Assembly: GCA_039566865.1 (NCBI GenBank)
Contig: CM076945.1
Location: forward strand, 8,111,501 to 8,175,500
Source of the DNA: Aurelia coerulea
Taxonomy: Eukaryota > Cnidaria > Scyphozoa > Semaeostomeae > Ulmaridae
Reading direction: 5' to 3'
Length of the DNA: 64,000 nucleotides
The notes beneath the pieces are model-generated. The model did not search any database. It was not told the origin of the DNA and saw only the letters and a program-made list of their open reading frames with translations. Below, piece by piece: positions 11,301 through 20,929 of the stretch; within the stretch, counting starts at the first letter, position 1, and each line of letters opens with the position of its first letter. The translations under genes were made by a program, and so were the position numbers.

Positions 11301-14300
11301 TGAAAAAACGTATTACTACTTAATATGATCTTCATTTGAATTTTTGTAGTGGATTGACAAGAACAAGGCGACGATTCTGTCATCTGGAATGAAGGAAATA
11401 TTTTCTGAAGGTGAATTTAAGGTTTGTAGTATAATATCTATAACGCAACGCGTATTCTTACATCTCTACCTCGAATAGCACAGGTTCTTAAATCTTTAAA
11501 AACTTCGGTGTAAAATTCCAAGATCTATTTCTTTGAATTGAACCACTTGAATGAAACGTCAGCATCTTTGCTATAAGTTTACTGTTGGAATTTCCTGAAA
11601 TCTTCAATATTTTCAGGAATTAGAGGATATTTTCTTCTGCTTTAAGAATTCAAGAAAAGTTTAAAGAAAACTTAAAACCATTGTAATTTCTATAGCCTGC
11701 GTGCAGCCTCGACTTCTCCTTGAGGCTGCACGCAGGCTAAATGTTTTTCTTCTTTTTATATATATATATATATATATCAATTTGAAAATAACTACAAGTA
11801 TTATTTACATTCAACTGTGCTCCTCATAGCGAGAAAAGACCCAGCTCATCGTATTCCCACTATGAGAGACACTAACAATAAACTAGCCATTACATCACAA
11901 AATACATATAACAGAACAAAAGGAAAAGGGGGTGGCTGCTACAACAATTTGCAACAATTTGCAGCAGTTGGCTTCACTTCTAACGTTTTGTGAAAGCATA
12001 GAATATTTTCCAGAAAACCATAGTTTATGAAACAACATATGACAAATCAAGCACAAATCTTTCATTATTCTGGTTTACATTGTAGAAATGTGATGACGTC
12101 ATATCCCCAAATGAGTTGAAATATGAAATATGCTATAATTTCGATTGTATCGAAAATTTCTGAAAAGTCCAATGGTAGAATTATGGCAAAGTAGCTAAAG
12201 TTACTTCAAAGCTATATATGGTTCAAAGAAATAAGTGATAGAATTTTGCACCAATTTTTTTAAAGATTTGGAACCGATGTTACCTCAAATAAGATGCTTT
12301 GTAATTCCATATGCCCACTGAGCTGCTAAATCATCTCTTCACAATTGCAAGTTTTGCCAGTTTAAACAAAGCCACGTTACCAAATTTTGCATTGGTCAAT
12401 CAGACAAATCGAGTTTATTTGATTGATTGGTTGAAATTTTAGATGGCTTGAAATCAAATATTCTAGGCCTTTTTCAGTCATTTTGCAACCACAAAGTTTT
12501 TGTAAACTTGAATTAACCAATTTTTCCTGTGCTCGTAGGAGGGCGAGAAAATCACAAAAATGCTTCGATCTTTTGGCTGTCAAGCAAATATTGATTCATT
12601 CCAATCCTTGATGCTATGAATTTTCAAAAGTGGGAACTTTTTTCTGGGTCACACTGCATTTCATCTTTCTTAGATCACTGCATATGGTGCTGGTAGCTTT
12701 GAAAGTGAAAATTCTGGTGAAACCTGGCTCTGGCAGCTGGTAAGAATCTTTTATTTTTCATCTTATCTTGGCAGTATCTTTTCTTGATCTTATGAGGGCC
12801 AGACGCTCAATTGTGGGCTCAACTTAGCCTCACTACATAAGGACCCTCAACTTACGCTCATCTAATTGAAGTGAATTAATGTTGTTGTTGTCGCTCCAGT
12901 CAAGGGCCTTATGGACTAACTCTTCTCAAAACGGCAAAAAAATTCTCGCCAGGAACAAATTTGTTCCTGGACCAATCAGGATGCGAGACTTGAAATAGCT
13001 TGATGGGATTGGCTGATTCTTCTTCAATTTAAACTTCCCGCCAAAGGCAAACAAACGAATTCGAACAACGCGTTCGACTGAACTGCTCCAACGATCAAAA
13101 TCTCAAAGAAGCGAACGAATTTACGAGATCTTTTGCGTCCCCAAAAAACCAAAATATCACTTATGGGTAGGACTTTTTTGCTTTAATAGCTTGAAGAAAC
13201 ATTCATCTAAGTACTGATAGCTTGTTTTGCAGTGTAGCACTTCAGGAAAACCACTTTTTGCGGTGTTCTAGGGTCGGTGGTTTCAAGAAAAAATAGCAGG
13301 TGATTTAGGCCATGTCCGTTTCTGGAAGCGTAAGTCCATGAGTCGTAGTTATAGCGTCCATCAGCCTATCAATAGCAATAACCTACGAACATATAATCAG
13401 TCTAGGCTCAACTTGGTGTACCATCTGTTTTTCAAAAAAAGTCTTACACAAGTCTTAAATATCCCCGCAATTCATATCGCTACCAATGTTTAAAAACGTT
13501 TTATTTTCATCTATGACAAAATTAAGTCATATTTGCCAACAAAAACTTTGCTCAAATGAGTGAAAAGCCCACATAGAACATTTTGCATACCTGACTTTCA
13601 ACCATGCTATAGCAGGAATGTGAGCGAACGCTAAAGCGACATGTTTCTCCATTCTGATTCGAAAGTTTCGAATGACTGACTATAGTGTACATCTGCTTAT
13701 ATGACAAGTTTCTGCAAGATACAGATAAATGTCTTTTTGCTTGTATATTGATCGAAGTCCTTTTCGGAGTATTACGGTTTAACGAGAAATATTGAAATAG
13801 TATTGAAATAGTAATTTGTTTAGTTTTCAAATTTGAGGTGAATGACTCAGGTCTATTCCCCCAGACATTATAGTAACATTTTTTTGGACACGATTTTAGT
13901 CATCTGATATAGCGAAGAGAGGATTTAAAGAGCTTTCGAATAAAACCCGTCAAGGGATCATCCGAATCGATCGGTTTTTTCTAGTCGAATCCTATCGAAA
14001 GTAAATTTTAGCTGCAATAGACCTTTTTATTTGCTAGAAAAGAGGTTTGGATCGAGCATTCAAATCTGGTAAACTTTGAGAAGGATAACGAAAGCACGAC
14101 CTAGACTAACTACTTTAGTCCCAGGTTCCGCTTCATTCATTGAATTGGATGGCGGCACTACGCTGCAGCTGTCCATCAGTCTATCAATATCGATTACTAC
14201 GACATGTAATCAGTCTAAGCACGACCCATGTTCTTGGAAGATACACTGCTAGCTGTTGGATGCAGTTCCTTCGGAACACTTTTCAGAAAGTTAATCAAGG

Positions 14301-16867
14301 ATAACTTTGCTCAAATTGAGATACTAATGTTTCCGTTTATACACGGGCAGGTGTTATTCGTCTTTTGGCCTTGTTTCTCGTTATTTTCATTCATCGTTAG
14401 CTGATTTTATTGTGTTACAGTTTCAAAACAAAGTACGAGCATGCAAGGGTTTCATTTTGCCACGAGAAACAATGCAACAAGCCCAGTAACCCTTGCATGT
14501 GTGTGAACTAAACCATTGCCAACTCATTTTGCGCAAAGTAGTTGATAACAGACTATCTAAAAAGTGTTGAGCTCCGAAGCAACTTCATGCTACAGCTAGC
14601 AGTGTATCCACTGAGATCGGGGGTTGTGCTTTCGTTTTCCTTCCCAATTTGCCAGATTTGGATGCTCGACCCAAGCCGTTTTTCTAGCAAGTAAAAAGAT
14701 CTATTCAAAAGACAATTACAGAAAAGATGGCATCGGAGTTATTTGACCAAGATGCATTGCGTTCTATAATGGAATCAACTCTGATTCCTTTGAAATTCGA
14801 TCATCTAGCGCAATGCATCTTGGTCAAATGCCCCCGACTCCATCTTGTCCGTAATCGTCTATTATTCGGATATTGCAATGTTAGAAATCAGTTATTTGGC
14901 AATTCTGTTGTTCAGCAAGAAATATCCACAACCAAAAATCACCTAAACAGATCCATTCTTTCTGGATATTTTATCAAAAATTCGTAATTCGTACTTCATA
15001 TTTCGGCACGATATAGACAAAACATCTTATCATGCAATTGCCTACCGGGTGCACCAGAAAAAAGTTCCCATTTTTGAAAATCCATAGCACCAAGAGTACT
15101 GGATGGATTGGAATGAATCAATATTTTCTTGACAGCCAAAAGATCAAAGTATTTTTGTGATTTTTCTCGCCTTGTTACAAGCACTGGAAAAAGTGGAAAA
15201 TTCAAATTTAGAAAAACTTTGTGGTTGCAAAATGACTGAAAAAGGCCTAAAATACTTGATCAAATCATAAAGGACTCCTAGCTCAGAACAACAGAAAAAT
15301 GCAATTTCTCATGGATGAGAGATATCGCCTGCACATTTATTACCATGGGATTGAAAATCTTTAGTATCTGTTTGAGAATCTATTTCTTATTACTCTTGAG
15401 GGAGGTGAAACGCCCGTGCGTATTGTTCTGTGTGAGGAGAGTCCTAACGATTTGATCAAGTGTTTTAGGTCCTTTTTCAGTAATTTTGCAACCATGAAAT
15501 TTCTGTAACATTGAATTTTCCTATATTTGCAGTTACATTAAGAAGACGATAAAAATCACAAAAATACTTTGATCTTTTAGCTCTTAACTAGAATTTGAAT
15601 CATTCAAATCCATGAAGTACTTATGGTGCTACGAATTTTCGAAAGTGGGAACTTTTTTCTGGCTCACCCGGTATATTTGAATGGTTTTATGGGCTGTATT
15701 TCTACAACTTGCTACTATCTAAGAGATTTCATTGTACCAAAACTTAACCCATGAATTTGGACGGTCCTAAGGAGGATACGAGAATTGGTGCCTATTTATC
15801 GTCCAGGGTGCAATTTTTCCTTGCCAGATCTCAGCACGTTTTATTGTGATAGATAAATACACAGCATGCATCAGTCTAATTGCTTCAATTCTCTTGATTT
15901 CACAGGGAGGAACTTCACATGTAAAAGTTGGAGAAGAAGTAAGAACCTTGAAGAATGGCGAAGTAATTCTCATCCCTGCAAACATGAAGTATGTTTCGCA
16001 AATATTTAAAGCTGATGCCTATCTAGACGTATTACATTGGGTCCTAGTAATCGCTGCCACCCACCCACCATTGGTGGTAGCGATTGCCAGGACTCAGAGT
16101 AACAAGTCCAATACCTATCCCCATTTTTTGCTCTTTCGTAATGAATAGACTTGTAACAGACAGTTAAATGCTAGATTTTATTGAAATCACAGTATGGCTA
16201 GACCCTTCTTTGAAAACCTGTGGGTTCAGGTGCACTCTAGATTTTAAATTTGCAAGCTCTTATCTACGGCGTTTGTTGGAAGATTTATAAATGCAATGTA
16301 CATGTATTTAAGTTGAAGATTAAAGAATTTTAGGTGTGCAGTCAGAAAATCCCAACATCCTATTGTTTCGTTCCTTTTTCCAGTCAAAATAGGTACTTTT
16401 TGAGACACTTGGTATATCTATAGCAATTCAGTTCAATCTTGTTCAATTCCTACCCCGACCATCCCCCCGGCAGCCCTGGGGTCAATAAAGATTTCTGGGG
16501 ACTGGACAAATCTTTTAGGCAAATGCTCCTGATAATGTCAAATGTCATTCAGATGCCTCGGGGACGGGGAAAATTTACACAAAATGCCCAGTGCAGGGGC
16601 CGGGAAAAGTTTTTGAGCAAATGCCCGAGAGGATATCCCGGGGGATCGTCAGGGTAGGAAATGAACGAGACATAAGAAGAGCAAGGCCGGGGGACTGAGC
16701 GAAATTTTTGAAACATATAGCACTTGAAATTCATATTACTATCTGGTAAGTGTTACCGTCGTATGTTAATGTGTTCTCCCTTGTTTTGCAGGTATTCAGT
16801 TGAGCGAGAAGCGAACTCAGTTGGACTTACTGTGAATATGGATCCTATGGCTGCTAAAAGCAAATGA
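8325..16867 (+). CDS. HAAO: 3-hydroxyanthranilate 3,4-dioxygenase, C-terminal half (5' partial)
   Basis: HAAO is the cupin-fold iron dioxygenase of the kynurenine pathway; it opens the 3-hydroxyanthranilate ring on the route to quinolinate and NAD. Six GT-AG exons join in phase: 8325-8368, 10484-10557, 11350-11421, 12674-12739, 15906-15988, 16792-16867 (TGA). They encode about 137 residues. Diagnostic family segments are ASEQYKTGKP, ITAYGAGS, ETWLWQL, KVGEEVRTLKNGEVILIPA and NSVGLTVNMDP, which align with the vestigial C-terminal cupin of animal HAAO to its end. The first exon here supplies one base to the codon begun in the previous exon. The N-terminal cupin with the iron ligands and catalytic residues is not found in the window. 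The upstream exons may lie left of the window, which would make the GPCR a nested gene; otherwise they are too diverged for me to see, or the copy is incomplete. Splice sites and stop are intact. Confidence 0.88.
8600..8925. repeat. Interspersed repeat rich in CCCAAAAATATCA, intact copy
   Basis: The repeat is built from spaced CCAAAAATATCA motifs. It shares its whole length with the copy at 56802-59480, where a 2.4-kb element is inserted. The shared right end is CTCCCC.TATGTGCAT followed by a C run. It lies in the HAAO intron after the exon at 8325-8368. Confidence 0.7.
9042..9965. mobile_element. 924-bp element with perfect 22-bp inverted ends
   Basis: AAATGTAAGGTTACGGTAAA (start 9042) and its exact complement ending at 9965 form a 22-bp perfect terminal inverted repeat. 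No transposase frame is visible inside. No target duplication was recognised. It lies in a HAAO intron. Confidence 0.75.
9966..10228. repeat. Half copy of the foldback family of 33.4-34.4 kb
   Basis: AGTAAATCAT..ACCAGA.TCGAAC, TCCCTAATTTCT, TCACATCT and CCACAGCCTG occur in the same order as at 34185-34417. The segment ends in a CACCCAGTA terminus. Only the right arm is present. Confidence 0.6.
10239..10434. mobile_element. 196-bp MITE, ATGGGTAGTTAGAC ends
   Basis: ATGGGTAGTTAGAC at 10239 and GTCTAACTACCCAT ending at 10434 are perfect inverted ends. The interior has CTGCGGAGGA motifs in both orientations. It ends 49 bp before the HAAO exon at 10484, inside that intron's 3' region. A truncated relative is at 19396-19610, and a foldback with a similar end is at 39920-40300. 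Confidence 0.8.
10721..10960. repeat. Two tandem ~120-bp units
   Basis: CTCCTGCAAAAT..TCT.CAG, CATAATTCC..AACTTTTT and GCACGT.GGGGAC/GCACGTCCCC recur once at about 120-bp spacing (first unit from 10721, second from about 10840). The units are moderately diverged. Confidence 0.65.
11477..12281. mobile_element. AGCATAGG foldback MITE, HAAO intron copy
   Basis: One of four copies (others 23596-24106, 33388-33912, 61684-62195). The ends are AGCACAGGTTCTTAAATC and GATTTGGAACCGATGTT. A 9-bp target duplication with one mismatch flanks it: ACCTCGAAT (11468-11476) and ACCTCAAAT (12282-12290). The TGACGTCA palindrome is at 12094-12101. Compared with the 33-kb copy it carries about 300 bp of extra sequence from about 11694, starting with the palindrome at 11695-11741. 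A 9-bp duplication with long inverted arms fits Mutator-like MITEs (inference). Confidence 0.8.
11695..11741. repeat. Palindrome of GCCTGCGTGCAG ends
   Basis: TAGCCTGCGTGCAGCCTCGA is followed closely by its near complement ending GCACGCAGGCTA. These are the same termini as the MITE at 42731-43167, here with almost nothing between them. A TA dinucleotide run follows at about 11757-11777. Confidence 0.7.
12440..12655. repeat. Right half of a TACCGGGTG..CACCCGGTA element
   Basis: The order AGGCC.TTTTTCAGT.ATTTTGCAACCA, GATCTTTTGGCTGTCAAGCA, then AAGTGGGAACTTTTTTCTGG with TCACAC matches the complete copy at 15043-15673. The other half is missing. Confidence 0.65.
12825..13404. mobile_element. 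580-bp element, TAGCCT..AGTCTA, with 9-bp target duplication
   Basis: The element begins TAGCCTCACTACATAAGG and ends ATAATCAGTCTA. The 9-bp GGCTCAACT occurs immediately on both sides (12816-12824 and 13405-13413). A nearly identical copy in reverse orientation at 27818-28397 has its own perfect 9-bp duplication, which fixes both boundaries. No transposase-like frame is visible. The ends are weak inverted repeats (TAGCCTCACTACAT against TAGACTGATTATAT). Confidence 0.88.
14018..14703. mobile_element. TAGACC-ended DNA element in HAAO intron
   Basis: TAGACCTTTTTATTTGCTAG at 14018 is mirrored by CTAGCAAGTAAAAAGATCTA ending at 14703. The inverted arms extend further (GGATCGAGCATTCAAATCTG against its complement near 14650). 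Related ends bound the elements at 57001-59389 and 63120-63362. An old solo end of the 580-bp family lies inside (14166-14222). Confidence 0.75.
14710..14861. mobile_element. 152-bp palindromic MITE (AAGATGGC type)
   Basis: AGACAATTACAGAAAAGATG at 14710 is mirrored by CATCTTGTCCGTAATCGTCT. The inner arms TTTGACCAAGATGCATTGCG are also mirrored. A related palindrome is at 37896-38052, and a solo right end is at about 62280-62310. The open frame through it is a by-product of the palindrome. Confidence 0.75.
15043..15673. mobile_element. 631-bp TACCGGGTG..CACCCGGTA element
   Basis: TACCGGGTGCACCAGAAAAA at 15043 is mirrored by TTTTTTCTGGCTCACCCGGTA ending at 15673, with long imperfect inverted arms (AGTACTGGATGGATTGGAAT side against its partner). 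A close copy lacking its right terminus is at 48591-49201; halves are at 12440-12655 and 22860-22945. The element occupies the HAAO intron before the exon at 15906. Confidence 0.82.
16190..16414. repeat. Half copy of the element at 26730-28494
   Basis: GGTTCAGGTGCACTC.A.ATTTT, ATTTAAGTTGAAGA and TACTTTTTGAGACACTTGGTA occur in the same order as the right arm of the 26.7-kb element. The left arm is absent. Confidence 0.6.
16441..16666. mobile_element. GC-rich MITE in the last HAAO intron
   Basis: GTTCAATTCCTACCCCGACC at 16441 is mirrored by GATCGTCAGGGTAGGAAATG ending about 16666. The inside is rich in CCCGGGG strings, clearly different from the AT-rich surroundings. It sits about 125 bp before the final exon. 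Confidence 0.7.
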
Positions 16868-17480
16868 TAAGTAATGCACCGTAAAAAGAGTGCAAGGCTG
16901 ACTTATGACGTCATTTTCTTGGTACCCTAGGTGTTTCTATTGAATGGTGCACTGTAGTAAGTCTGCAGCAAGTTTTGTACCGTAGCTAGGCTTTGTAGTA
17001 TTTAGATGTTTATTTATATTTGCTGTATGTTTCTGAATGTAGTTTATATTTTGCAGAATAATTTAAGCTAAGGCCATAGAAGATAAATTGATAGATTCTC
17101 ACCCCCATACTCTGGTATGGTTAGGATAGGGGTGCTAAGGCTGAGGTGCAAACAATCGACCCAGAAAACCAATATCTGGCATAAAAGTAGACCCAAAAAG
17201 AAAAGTTTTTCTAACTCTACATACCCAACACTTATGCAGTCAGCATATCAAAACTATAGAAAAGTGTTCATACAATAGATTTCATGTAATTTCATTTGGA
17301 TATTTTAAGTTTTTTGGAATTTGATAATGTTGCCTGGTTTTCATTGTGTTCCCCAAAAAAAATTATCCAGAATTTCATGAACCCAAGACAATAACTGTTG
17401 AAATTACTGACCCAAATAACGCTGTGAATAAGTTCATTAGCTGGAAGTGTCAATGCTGATTCCCTTATGTGATGAATATT

Positions 17481-17930
17481 TAGGCCTGAGTTACACGACG
17501 CCGGATTGGGTTCACTGCGGATTGCTTTTCACTTCGGATAGGGGTTTCAGTTACACGACGCCGAGGCAATCCGAAGCACTTCGGTGGGTGAAACCGAAGT
17601 GAAAGTCACTCCGCTCTGGAGGTGAAGTGAAAATCAATCTGAAGTACTTCGCTTCGCATTCCATCTCGTGTAACAACTGAATCCGAAGTGATTTTCACTC
17701 CGAAACCTCATTCCTAATCACTTTGCCTCCTCCGCCCTCCGCCAAAATACGAAAGAGAGGTTTTTGTCTGCGCAGTACATTACAATCGGACATCGTGTAA
17801 CAGCGACGCAAAACGGAGCAAAAGCAATCCGAAGTCGTGTAATCACTTCAAAAAGCGTAGTGCTTTTGCTTCGGATTGGGGAAGGCAATCCGAAGTGAAA
17901 ACCAATCCGACTTCGTGTAACTCGGGCCTA
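17481..17930. mobile_element. 450-bp MITE packed with short AATCCGAAGTG repeats
   Basis: TAGGCCTGAGTTACACGACG at 17481 is mirrored by CGTGTAACTCGGGCCTA ending 17930. The inside is filled with AATCCGAAGTG/CACTTCGGATT words and CGTGTAA in both orientations. It lies between HAAO and INTS7. Confidence 0.8.
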
Positions 17931-17995
17931 GAAAATCGAAGCTTAGTTGATGCATAATTTATTTTTGTAAGTTTAGTTGGTTGGCAACTTAGTTG

Positions 17996-18599
17996 GTGCG
18001 CCAAAATAAACTATGCACGTTGGGCAGGTCACAATAAATCATACACTGGACCGATTTTGAAGATTTATGACTTATTCTTTAGAAAAAAGTTTGAATTAGA
18101 TTCTGGGAATTTTTGCAAATTTTTTGTCCTCAGTTTTTAGAACTAGAAGCGAGTTTCTTACAATTTTTGGTTTCAAAAACACTGAAAACGATCAAGAAAC
18201 GTTGATCAAATTTTTTAAAGACTCTAAATGAATGGACAAAAAGGAAACGTTTTTAGGGTAAATTGGAGATTTAGAAATTGATTAATTAATCCATAAAATT
18301 ATTCGATACAATTAATCGATTTCTGAGTCCCAAATCACCACGAACAAGTTTTCTCTTTTTCCATTCATGTTTATTCTTTAGAAAACTTTATCGACGTTTT
18401 TGATCGTTTCCAGTGTTTTCTAGAACGAAAATTTTAAGAAACTCGCGTCTCGCTCTAAAAAATGAAAACAAAAAATTTGCAAAAAATCCTAGAATCTAAT
18501 TCAGGTTTTTTGCTAAAGATTAAGCCATGAATCTTCAAAATCGGTTCAGTGTACGATTTATTGTAGCCTGCCAAACGTGCATAGTTTATTTCGGCGCAC
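17996..18599. mobile_element. 604-bp foldback element
   Basis: GTGCGCCAAAATAAACTATG at 17996 is mirrored by CATAGTTTATTTCGGCGCAC ending 18599. The arms stay complementary for about 250 bp on each side (GACCGATTTTGAAG against CTTCAAAATCGGTT, CTAGAATCTAATTCA and others). One arm recurs alone at 22012-22215. Confidence 0.82.
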
Positions 18600-19395
18600 A
18601 GGTATAGTATAGTTTCGTATGTTTTTTTTAGAAAATGACATTTGAATGCTTGAAAGAATCATATTCTTTGTCTAAAATAACCTCATCAAGCCTTATATTA
18701 TCATCAAGGCTTGTATCATCATTATTCAGAAATACAACCCCGCCAACCGCCCTGAGTTGAAACTTCTTAAGCCAAGGACGTCACTAGGGGTAGAGTGGGA
18801 TGGATGTGCCCATCCCAGTTTTCTCATAGTGGTATTCATCCAGAAGCAAAAATTGTGTGAAGTGGCTGGGCTCCCTTTCAGAACTTGATTCTTACCAAGT
18901 CCACAGTTCACGCCTGCCCCCCCCCCCCCTCTTCTTTACAGCTGGTGGTACACTTGACCTAAATTAACAACAGTCTAAGGAACGTTAACTTGAAGCTAGC
19001 ACTGAAAATACAATTTACGAGCTTTATCGGCTACTGCTCGAAGAGGAAGAGGTTCAGACAGAACAAGTGCAAACTTTGTTCCTTTGCAAAGAAAAACAAC
19101 TTCAACTCGAGATGGTGATCTTTCGCATATTTGTTTGCCAATCATCACAACTTGATTTCTGAATTATTTCTAATATTGAACGTATGTTTATATTAAAGCA
19201 ACTTCTCCAAAAATGGGATGAGCTATTAAAATATGATCCTTCTTACGAAATTCAGAAATATTTAACGCAAGTTTAAAGAAGTATTACACTTACGAAATCA
19301 CAAAGTATTACAACACACAGTATATCGTCATTCATCATTTAATTAGTTACATTTCTCAGAAATTTTGTCGGCAGTGCCACTTTGCTATTCTGACC

Positions 19396-19610
19396 ATGGG
19401 TAGTTAGACACTGCTGGTGTGCTTCTATGGAGGAGCGCTGGATGATATGTATCTGCGGGGGAAATTTTTTGTAGTACTGCGGAGGAGATATCGAAAGGAC
19501 GAAAATATCAATTAAACATATCTTCTCCGCAGTACTATAAAAATTTCCCCCGCAGATATCTCCTCCGCAGTACTTTAAAAAATTTCCCCCGCAGATATCT
19601 AGCTAGGCAC
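19396..19610. repeat. Truncated ATGGGTAGTTAGAC element
   Basis: ATGGGTAGTTAGACACTGCT and TGCTTCTATGGAGGAGC match the MITE at 10239-10434. The body then repeats CCCCCGCAGATATCT..CTCCGCAGTACT twice in tandem. The right terminus is not found. Confidence 0.65.
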
Positions 19611-19746
19611 CTTGGAAGTCCTTTAGAAAATTCATTACTTAGAAGACTTCAAATCTAAGAAACACGTAAGAACCTTTTGGTGGCAAAATGCCCCTAGAAA
19701 TTTCGAAACTAGGTGAAACGACCTATCAGCCATTGATCTCAGTTTC

Positions 19747-20042
19747 AATGGCGGATTTAGTGAGGGGGCAAGTGCCCCCCCCCTTCACGATGAAAATTCA
19801 GCCTGACACCCCTTTTTGGCGAGAAAGCGCCCCTAATCCTGACCCTAACGTGCAATTTTTTAACTGTTTGGAATGAAATGTGGGGGAAACATATAAATCA
19901 AGGCGTTAGTAGAAAATCAAAGAAATTACCTAAAAAGCGACAAAAAATTTTCGCACACTTTCCACCCGCCCACCTTCCCTTTTATCTTTGGCGCCCTCTT
20001 TGCAAGTCCCCCCCCTTCAACTTCGGGCTGGATCCGCCCCTG
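19747..20042. mobile_element. MITE with GGGGCGGATCCAG-type ends
   Basis: CAATGGCGGATTTAGTGAGG at 19747 is mirrored by GGCTGGATCCGCCCCTG ending about 20042. C runs sit just inside both ends. Ends of this type occur widely in animal hAT-related MITEs (from general knowledge; superfamily not proven here). Confidence 0.65.
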
Positions 20043-20929
20043 CTCAGTTTCCTATATTCTTACCGTTTTCAGAACACCTAAGAAGTGATGGAAAAATCTT
20101 TTGATGATCATGCAGGTGTTAATGTTTATACTGTAGAGGAATATATGGCAAACAATTTCACCATATTTTTGCTGTCAGCAAAATTCAATGACAATAATTG
20201 AATTGGGTCAGTAATGAGGATCTTGTGAGATCCGCCTTGGCTCTCCTGCGCAATGGAAAGTAAAGTCTGCACGCAGGCTAGATTTTAAGTCAGTTTATTG
20301 ATAGAACTCATACTCAAAAGTAGACTAAATTAATTTGGACTTCATGACTATCAAAACCCAGTAATGATTCCCCCTTCCAAAGTTGAAGTAAAACAAATTC
20401 ATGACTGGAAATCAGAGCACGAGGAACTTTTTTGAAGAAAGATCCTTTACTTTGGCTTAGAGTGCATCTCCCAATATTATGCTTGCCAGTGATAAAATGG
20501 AAAATTTGACATTTCTCGGAAAATTCTTACCCAACCTATACCCAGATATTTTCTCGTCGGTTTTCAATGAATCTCGATGACCATCTTTCGACAAAAGTGG
20601 GGGGGGGGGGAATTGCCCCCCCCCCCCCCCCTCGTGGCCACGCCATAGTAAGTGACTGGGGGAATGATAACTGTAGATTACATAAGTTTCTTAGCTTTTT
20701 TAATTCAGGTAGGGTTGAGCCTACCGTTTCTTATAAGCTGCTTCTTATAAAGAGATCGAGCCCTTCAACTTGTTTTGGAACCTGCCCAACACGATGATTT
20801 GCAACCACAACAACCACTGCATAATACATATACAATACAAGGACAAGAAGCCATTTTGTCTTTGCGCGCGAGTGTGGAAAGTCAGGCACCAGGCACGGCA
20901 AATTTGCTGGAGAAAAGAAGATCGTAAAG

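Larger units (their letters stand above)
18600..20929. other. Intergenic DNA between HAAO and INTS7
   Basis: No gene is seen. Besides the two MITEs listed, it holds C and G homopolymer runs (18917-18928; a G12 and a C18 run at 20598-20632) and a solo CTGCACGCAGGCTA end at about 20268. A core promoter for INTS7 is presumed just upstream of 20930, but no TATA box or initiator can be singled out. Confidence 0.45.

Noticed and set aside
14727..14987. 86-codon frame starting MASELFDQ
   Set aside because: Begins inside a palindromic MITE; the frame is produced by the inverted arms and adjoining intron.
15846..16148. 100-codon frame including HAAO-like residues
   Set aside because: Only the part 15906-15988 is an exon; the rest reads through the flanking introns.
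17481..17930. Short repeated words considered as a CRISPR-like array
   Set aside because: The repeats are irregularly spaced, occur in both orientations, lie in animal DNA, and are bounded by transposon-like inverted ends.
20598..20632. Adjacent G and C homopolymers as a possible structural or regulatory element
   Set aside because: Looks like a degraded MITE end (GTGGCCACGCCA flank) with sequencing-prone homopolymers; no functional argument.
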